Assembly: GCA_040881505.1 (NCBI GenBank)
Contig: JBBEDC010000019.1
Span: 1-34,327, forward strand
Direction of reading: 5' to 3'
DNA: 34,327 nucleotides
Source: JBBEDC01 sp040881505
GTDB lineage: Bacteria; Patescibacteriota; Andersenbacteria; UBA10190
Both the position numbers and the translations under genes were made by a program. Positions 31,073 through 34,327 of the stretch are shown here, one piece after another. Every line of letters starts with the position of its first letter. Position 1 is the stretch's first letter. The notes under the pieces are model-generated. The model ran no database searches, was not told the DNA's origin, and saw only the letters and a program-made list of their open reading frames with translations.

Positions 31073-32003
31073 GGTTAATACTCAAACTCAGGTTGCAGTA
31101 CGGCAGCCAGCGTGGCTGAGCGCATGTGCTCGCGATGAGAGTATTCCAAATTATACAGCGCAACGTGGAGAAGACAGAATCTTACGCACGGTTTTTGACA
31201 TTATTGGAGAGGATAGTAAATGGTGCGTTGAGTTTGGAGCAGCTGATGGGAAAAGAGGAAGTAATACTTGGCAATTCATTGAGCATCACGGGTGGTCAGC
31301 GGTTCAGATTGAGCCTACCCATGACAGTACGCTGACTCTTCGACAGTACCGTGATAGTTTTGAAGCGCTGGAAAAACGGTATGCTTCCAATGAAAAGGTT
31401 TTCTGTTTAAACGAGGCAGTTGAGATTGCTGGAGACAAGAGCCTTGATTCTTTATTGGCTCGGACTCCTATTCCATCGCGGTTTGACTTGCTTTCAATTG
31501 ATATCGATAGTGAAGACTATCGAATTTGGGAGTCGTTAGAGAAGTATCAACCGCGTGTGGTTATCATTGAGCATAACAAGACAATTCCCATCCACATCGA
31601 CTTTGCTTCAGACCGAGGATCAAGTTTACTTGCTCTTACTAAGCTTGGAAAAAAGAAAGGATACGAGCTTGTTGCGGCAACTGAGACAAATGGGATTTTC
31701 GTCAGCAAAGAATATTTTGCAGCTTTTGGTATATCTAATAATGAGCCGGCAAGTATTTGGCCAAACTATGCTGACTATCAGAGCTTCCTGTGGCAGCTAT
31801 ATGACGGAACAATTGTTTTTGAGGGTTCGAACCGGTTGAAATGGGTTCGCGGAGCAGATGGAACAATTATAGGGCAAATCCAGGCCGGAAAAGTGATTCA
31901 AAGCCCTCCAAAGCGTTTCTTTAAAGGCGCCTATTCTTATATAAAGCCACTCGTTTCGGGTCGTATTAGGGCGCTTACATACTCGCTTATTGACCGCCTG
32001 TAG
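31065..32003 (+). CDS. FkbM-like methyltransferase-fold protein
   Basis: The 312-residue protein has YTAQRGEDRILRTVFDIIG, WCVEFGAADGKRGSNTWQF, HHGWSAVQIEP, RFDLLSIDIDSEDYRIWESL and PRVVIIEHNKTIP. This order matches a widespread FkbM-related family in glycan loci. The motif I-like VEFGAADG and the SIDIDSEDY block fit a SAM-binding methyltransferase fold, but activity is unproven. The last 60 residues are basic and partly hydrophobic. It starts at an ATG 8 bases inside the dehydrogenase stop and is followed by the next gene after 3 bases. Confidence 0.75.
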   Translation: MDRVNTQTQVAVRQPAWLSACARDESIPNYTAQRGEDRILRTVFDIIGEDSKWCVEFGAADGKRGSNTWQFIEHHGWSAVQIEPTHDSTLTLRQYRDSFEALEKRYASNEKVFCLNEAVEIAGDKSLDSLLARTPIPSRFDLLSIDIDSEDYRIWESLEKYQPRVVIIEHNKTIPIHIDFASDRGSSLLALTKLGKKKGYELVAATETNGIFVSKEYFAAFGISNNEPASIWPNYADYQSFLWQLYDGTIVFEGSNRLKWVRGADGTIIGQIQAGKVIQSPPKRFFKGAYSYIKPLVSGRIRALTYSLIDRL

Positions 32004-32006
32004 CGT

Positions 32007-32900
32007 ATGGCCAGAGCCGTTTTGGTGCAATCTCCGGCAGTGCTGTATGAGGTTATTCCCCACTTCTATCACGAGTTGAAGAAGCATAAGTATTTTGATG
32101 TTGTCTATCTAGTTACTGATCAACCCGCACCATATGGACTTGATGAGAAGGTTGTAGTGATTCAGTTGGAGAAAGACTTAGGACGCGCAAATAATTTTCT
32201 TCATGCCTTGCAGTATGTCAAGGAAGATATCTTTGTGATGATGTGCGACGACCACGTTGTCCGACAAGATTCACTTAACCTTGATCCGTATTATGAGATT
32301 ATGCAGGCGGAGCCTAACCTTGGTCGCCTTCAGCTATCACCACCCTCGAGTAACTATTACCGCTTTCTGCAGCGAACTCAAAATGCCTTCTTTATTCCGG
32401 ATGACACAAAACCTTGGTATTCGTACGATCGCAGATACCGTTGGTATATGAACTTCCAGCCATCGTTGTGGCGAAAGGAGTTTTTCCGATACTGCATTCA
32501 AGGTGGGGAAAATCGAAACAAGCTGGAAATACGCGCTGGCAAGCGAGCTCGACAGAATACCGAATATGTCTCTGGCTTTATTCCTCATCATGCAGTGAGG
32601 TATGACAATTTCTTTGCCAGCTGCAAAGTTCACCATGCCGATCCGAGATTTGATAAGCAAAAAAGCATGGCTCATTACCGTGAGGAGTTCCTGCGGTATG
32701 CTATGGAGAGGGGCATTTCGCTTGATGAAAATAAGCGTGTATTTGTTAAGCGGCGATCATTCAGTGCATCTGTACCGTATCAGTACTATCGAGACCACTA
32801 CGGCGATGACGAAGCATTGCAGAAGTATGCACATCAGCCAACATTCAAAAGCTCTGCATATGCTTTTGCCCGCAGTGCTAAGCGCCAGCTCTGGGGATAG
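32007..32900 (+). CDS. Putative GT-A-type glycosyltransferase, family uncertain
   Basis: A 297-residue cytoplasmic protein. It opens RAVLVQSPAVLYEVIPHFYHEL, and KEDIFVMMCDDHVVRQD (residues about 72-88) looks like the end of a nucleotide-binding strand with a metal-binding acidic pair, as in GT-A enzymes. RWYMNFQPSLWRKEFFRYC is similar to the acceptor-side segment of GT-A transferases. The C-terminal part is rich in basic and aromatic residues and has no helix. I do not recognise a specific family. Its place at the end of the GME and dehydrogenase operon suggests use of their product, but that is an inference from position. Confidence 0.6.
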   Translation: MARAVLVQSPAVLYEVIPHFYHELKKHKYFDVVYLVTDQPAPYGLDEKVVVIQLEKDLGRANNFLHALQYVKEDIFVMMCDDHVVRQDSLNLDPYYEIMQAEPNLGRLQLSPPSSNYYRFLQRTQNAFFIPDDTKPWYSYDRRYRWYMNFQPSLWRKEFFRYCIQGGENRNKLEIRAGKRARQNTEYVSGFIPHHAVRYDNFFASCKVHHADPRFDKQKSMAHYREEFLRYAMERGISLDENKRVFVKRRSFSASVPYQYYRDHYGDDEALQKYAHQPTFKSSAYAFARSAKRQLWG

Positions 32901-32912
32901 AAAAGTTACAGG

Positions 32913-33917
32913 TTAGAAAATCGTGCTCTCGATAGCGTCACAGTAGGCATCAACCATAGCTTCGAGAGAAAAGCGAGCATACGCCGTGTCTCGTGCGGCT
33001 GACGAGTAGACATGTTGATTAGCCAGTATCTTTGCCATATTGTCTGCAAACTCAGTATCAGAAAAAGTGCGCGGTTCAGTAAAGGGATCTCCCGAACTTT
33101 GTACGAGCTCTCCCTCTTTTCCTGGTAGAATAAGTTCGGACATACTACCATCTGCCACCCCGCATATAGGAAGGCCGCACGCCATCGCTTCGATCACATT
33201 GTTGGGACAAGGGGGGTTGCGGTGGGTAAAGAGAAATGCGTCGCCAGAGCGTAGGTACTGCGGAAGTTTTGAATGAGGTATGGTTCCTATAAAGGTTACG
33301 CCTGGTTCTCCCGCTTTAATTTGAGGTATGTCAGCCACCTCTCCTTCGAAGTTGCCAATAATAAGGAGCTTACAGTTTGTTGTATACTCCTGTCGGTATT
33401 GGGCAAATGCCACAAGCAAAGGGATGATTTGATCTTTCCGTCGAAACCGTGAAGCTGTGATAAGGATTTGCTGGTTCGGGTTGTCGCGAAGATCTACCGT
33501 ACTACCTGTTGGACTAAAGATATCAGTATCGACCCCATTGTATATAATCTGCGATGGTAGCTGAGATGCGCCAAGATATCGATCACATGACTTAGCTGAA
33601 AAACGACTCTGGTATATCAGAGTGGTAGCAAAATACTTTCTGATATACCACAGTGAAGCATTATGAAATGAGTAGGACCGTCCAGCAATTGCGGGGTAAT
33701 AGACCCCATCAAGACGTTGTACGATTGGGCGCCTGCGCATTCTAGCCTCTAACAAAAGACGTATCGGGGCTCGTGGGGAAGCAAGTAGAATGTCATAGGA
33801 AACTGAAGGCGCAAAGATGACATTGTATCCTCTGCTTTGCATACTAGCTTGGAACTTGCGTGCAAATGAAGAGGTTCCTCCAGTGGCGCGTAGTTTAATC
33901 GGAAGAAGGATTGTCAT
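32913..33917 (-). CDS. Glycosyltransferase, GT4 family
   Basis: The protein has 334 residues from the ATG at 33917, which overlaps the stop of the GT2 gene as ATGA; the longer reading from 33947 is less likely. The N-terminal domain has LLPIKLRATGGTSSFARKF and IVQRLDGVYYP, the donor domain QILITASRFRRKDQIIPLL, CKLLIIGNF, VTFIGTIPHSKLPQYLRSGD and HRNPPCPNNVIEAMACGLPICG, with the E-x7-E motif shortened to its last part. It is a cytoplasmic GT4 enzyme of glycan assembly. The end lies 12 bases from the convergent gene end at 32900. Confidence 0.86.
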   Translation of the reverse strand: MTILLPIKLRATGGTSSFARKFQASMQSRGYNVIFAPSVSYDILLASPRAPIRLLLEARMRRRPIVQRLDGVYYPAIAGRSYSFHNASLWYIRKYFATTLIYQSRFSAKSCDRYLGASQLPSQIIYNGVDTDIFSPTGSTVDLRDNPNQQILITASRFRRKDQIIPLLVAFAQYRQEYTTNCKLLIIGNFEGEVADIPQIKAGEPGVTFIGTIPHSKLPQYLRSGDAFLFTHRNPPCPNNVIEAMACGLPICGVADGSMSELILPGKEGELVQSSGDPFTEPRTFSDTEFADNMAKILANQHVYSSAARDTAYARFSLEAMVDAYCDAIESTIF

Positions 33918-34327
33918 ATCACCTTTCTTATAACGTGCCGGAGCCACAGGGGAGAACAGTAAGCAAGGGCAGGTTCAAGAAGGAAAAAATAATTTAGAGC
34001 CGAGGCTTTATACAAGCGAATGTATTTAGCAGCAAGGCGCATACTTGTTATAGTTTGCTCTCGCTTGTTCGTCTTTGAGATACGTGTATCTATTAATCTC
34101 GTTACAAGGAATTCCGGAATATTCGCAAATGTTGTCTGCGGCATAAGACGAAACCATAGGTCTCTGTCTTGGGCATAACGAAGGTTATTATCATAACCAC
34201 CGGCATTTATGAAAATAGACTTTCTGATCACAACGCAGCTGTGTCCGAAAGGATTTTTTCGAAACAGGATAGCCTTAATATCGGAGTCATTAACTGGCAA
34301 TTGAATTTGTCGCTTTCTGGTTCCAAT
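33914..34327 (-). CDS. Glycosyltransferase, GT2 family, N-terminus cut by window edge
   Basis: The frame is open to the right edge, so only the C-terminal 137 residues are visible. NPFGHSCVVIRKSIFINAGGYDNNLRYAQDRDLWFRL is the well-known block of GT2 inverting transferases (metal-side loop, then the ED/QD-x-x-LW catalytic helix), followed by ANIPEFLVTRL. The first half, with the nucleotide-binding domain, lies outside. An internal TTG at 34300 is not a true start, as the frame continues upstream in the same style. The gene is upstream of and coupled to the GT4 gene. Confidence 0.83.
   Translation of the reverse strand: MGTRKRQIQLPVNDSDIKAILFRKNPFGHSCVVIRKSIFINAGGYDNNLRYAQDRDLWFRLMPQTTFANIPEFLVTRLIDTRISKTNKREQTITSMRLAAKYIRLYKASALNYFFLLEPALAYCSPLWLRHVIRKVI

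Noticed and set aside
1..34327. tRNA, rRNA, CRISPR array, transposase, integrase or phage genes
   Set aside because: I looked for cloverleaf-like segments, regularly spaced repeats and mobile-element motifs and saw none.

Overview
The window is a dense surface-glycan (cell-envelope polysaccharide or glycoprotein) biosynthesis region from a bacterium. About 30 genes fill almost all of it, mostly glycosyltransferases, polytopic GT-C-type membrane proteins, SAM methyltransferases and nucleotide-sugar enzymes. Genes are separated by a few bases or overlap by ATGA junctions, Shine-Dalgarno signals are mostly weak or absent, and TGA is a normal stop codon. This compact style and gene content would fit a Patescibacteria/CPR-type genome, but no ribosomal or other marker gene is present. 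The lineage is therefore an inference with modest support; use of TGA as stop argues against the code-25 lineages (Gracilibacteria/Absconditabacteria).

Layout. (1) 1-1742, minus: a GT-C membrane glycosyltransferase cut by the left edge. (2) 1844-4998, plus: a YfhO-family membrane protein, whose N-terminal helix lies in another frame across a T8 run, and a two-helix membrane-anchored companion. (3) 12709-4957, minus: three GT-B glycosyltransferases, then two related GT-C-like protein + small membrane protein modules with a UDP-glucuronate-epimerase-like enzyme between them. (4) 12804-18614, plus: a seven-gene operon of cupin, APH-type kinase, AroE-like dehydrogenase, KdsC-like phosphatase, GatZ-like TIM-barrel protein, sugar nucleotidyltransferase and glycosyltransferase. 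(5) 21166-18609, minus: DCC-family thiol oxidoreductase, FkbM methyltransferase and two more methyltransferases. (6) 21212-22719, plus: a two-helix membrane protein and an HTTM/vitamin-K-carboxylase-like membrane protein. (7) 26704-22691, minus: GT4 glycosyltransferase, zinc-ribbon methyltransferase, asparagine-synthase-like amidotransferase. (8) 26805-32900, plus: MsbA-like ABC exporter, then from its own promoter a GDP-mannose 3,5-epimerase, a nucleotide-sugar dehydrogenase broken by one frameshift, an FkbM-like protein and a putative glycosyltransferase. (9) 34327-32913, minus: a GT2 glycosyltransferase cut by the right edge and a GT4 glycosyltransferase.

How it may work together (inference). 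The dehydrogenase and the UDP-glucuronate-type epimerase would supply uronic acids, GDP-mannose 3,5-epimerase would supply GDP-L-galactose or GDP-L-gulose, and the AsnB-like protein could amidate a uronic acid. The operon at 12804-18614 looks like a complete route to an unusual activated sugar or carbasugar. It repeats the logic of Kdo synthesis (TIM-barrel carbon-carbon enzyme, HAD phosphatase, nucleotidyltransferase) with different enzyme families plus a kinase and an AroE-like reductase. This is the best candidate for an undescribed system. The GT-B/GT-A enzymes would assemble the glycan, the methyltransferases would decorate it, the ABC protein may flip a lipid-linked intermediate, and the GT-C proteins may act outside the membrane with polyprenyl-linked donors. 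No Wzx/Wzy pair is evident.
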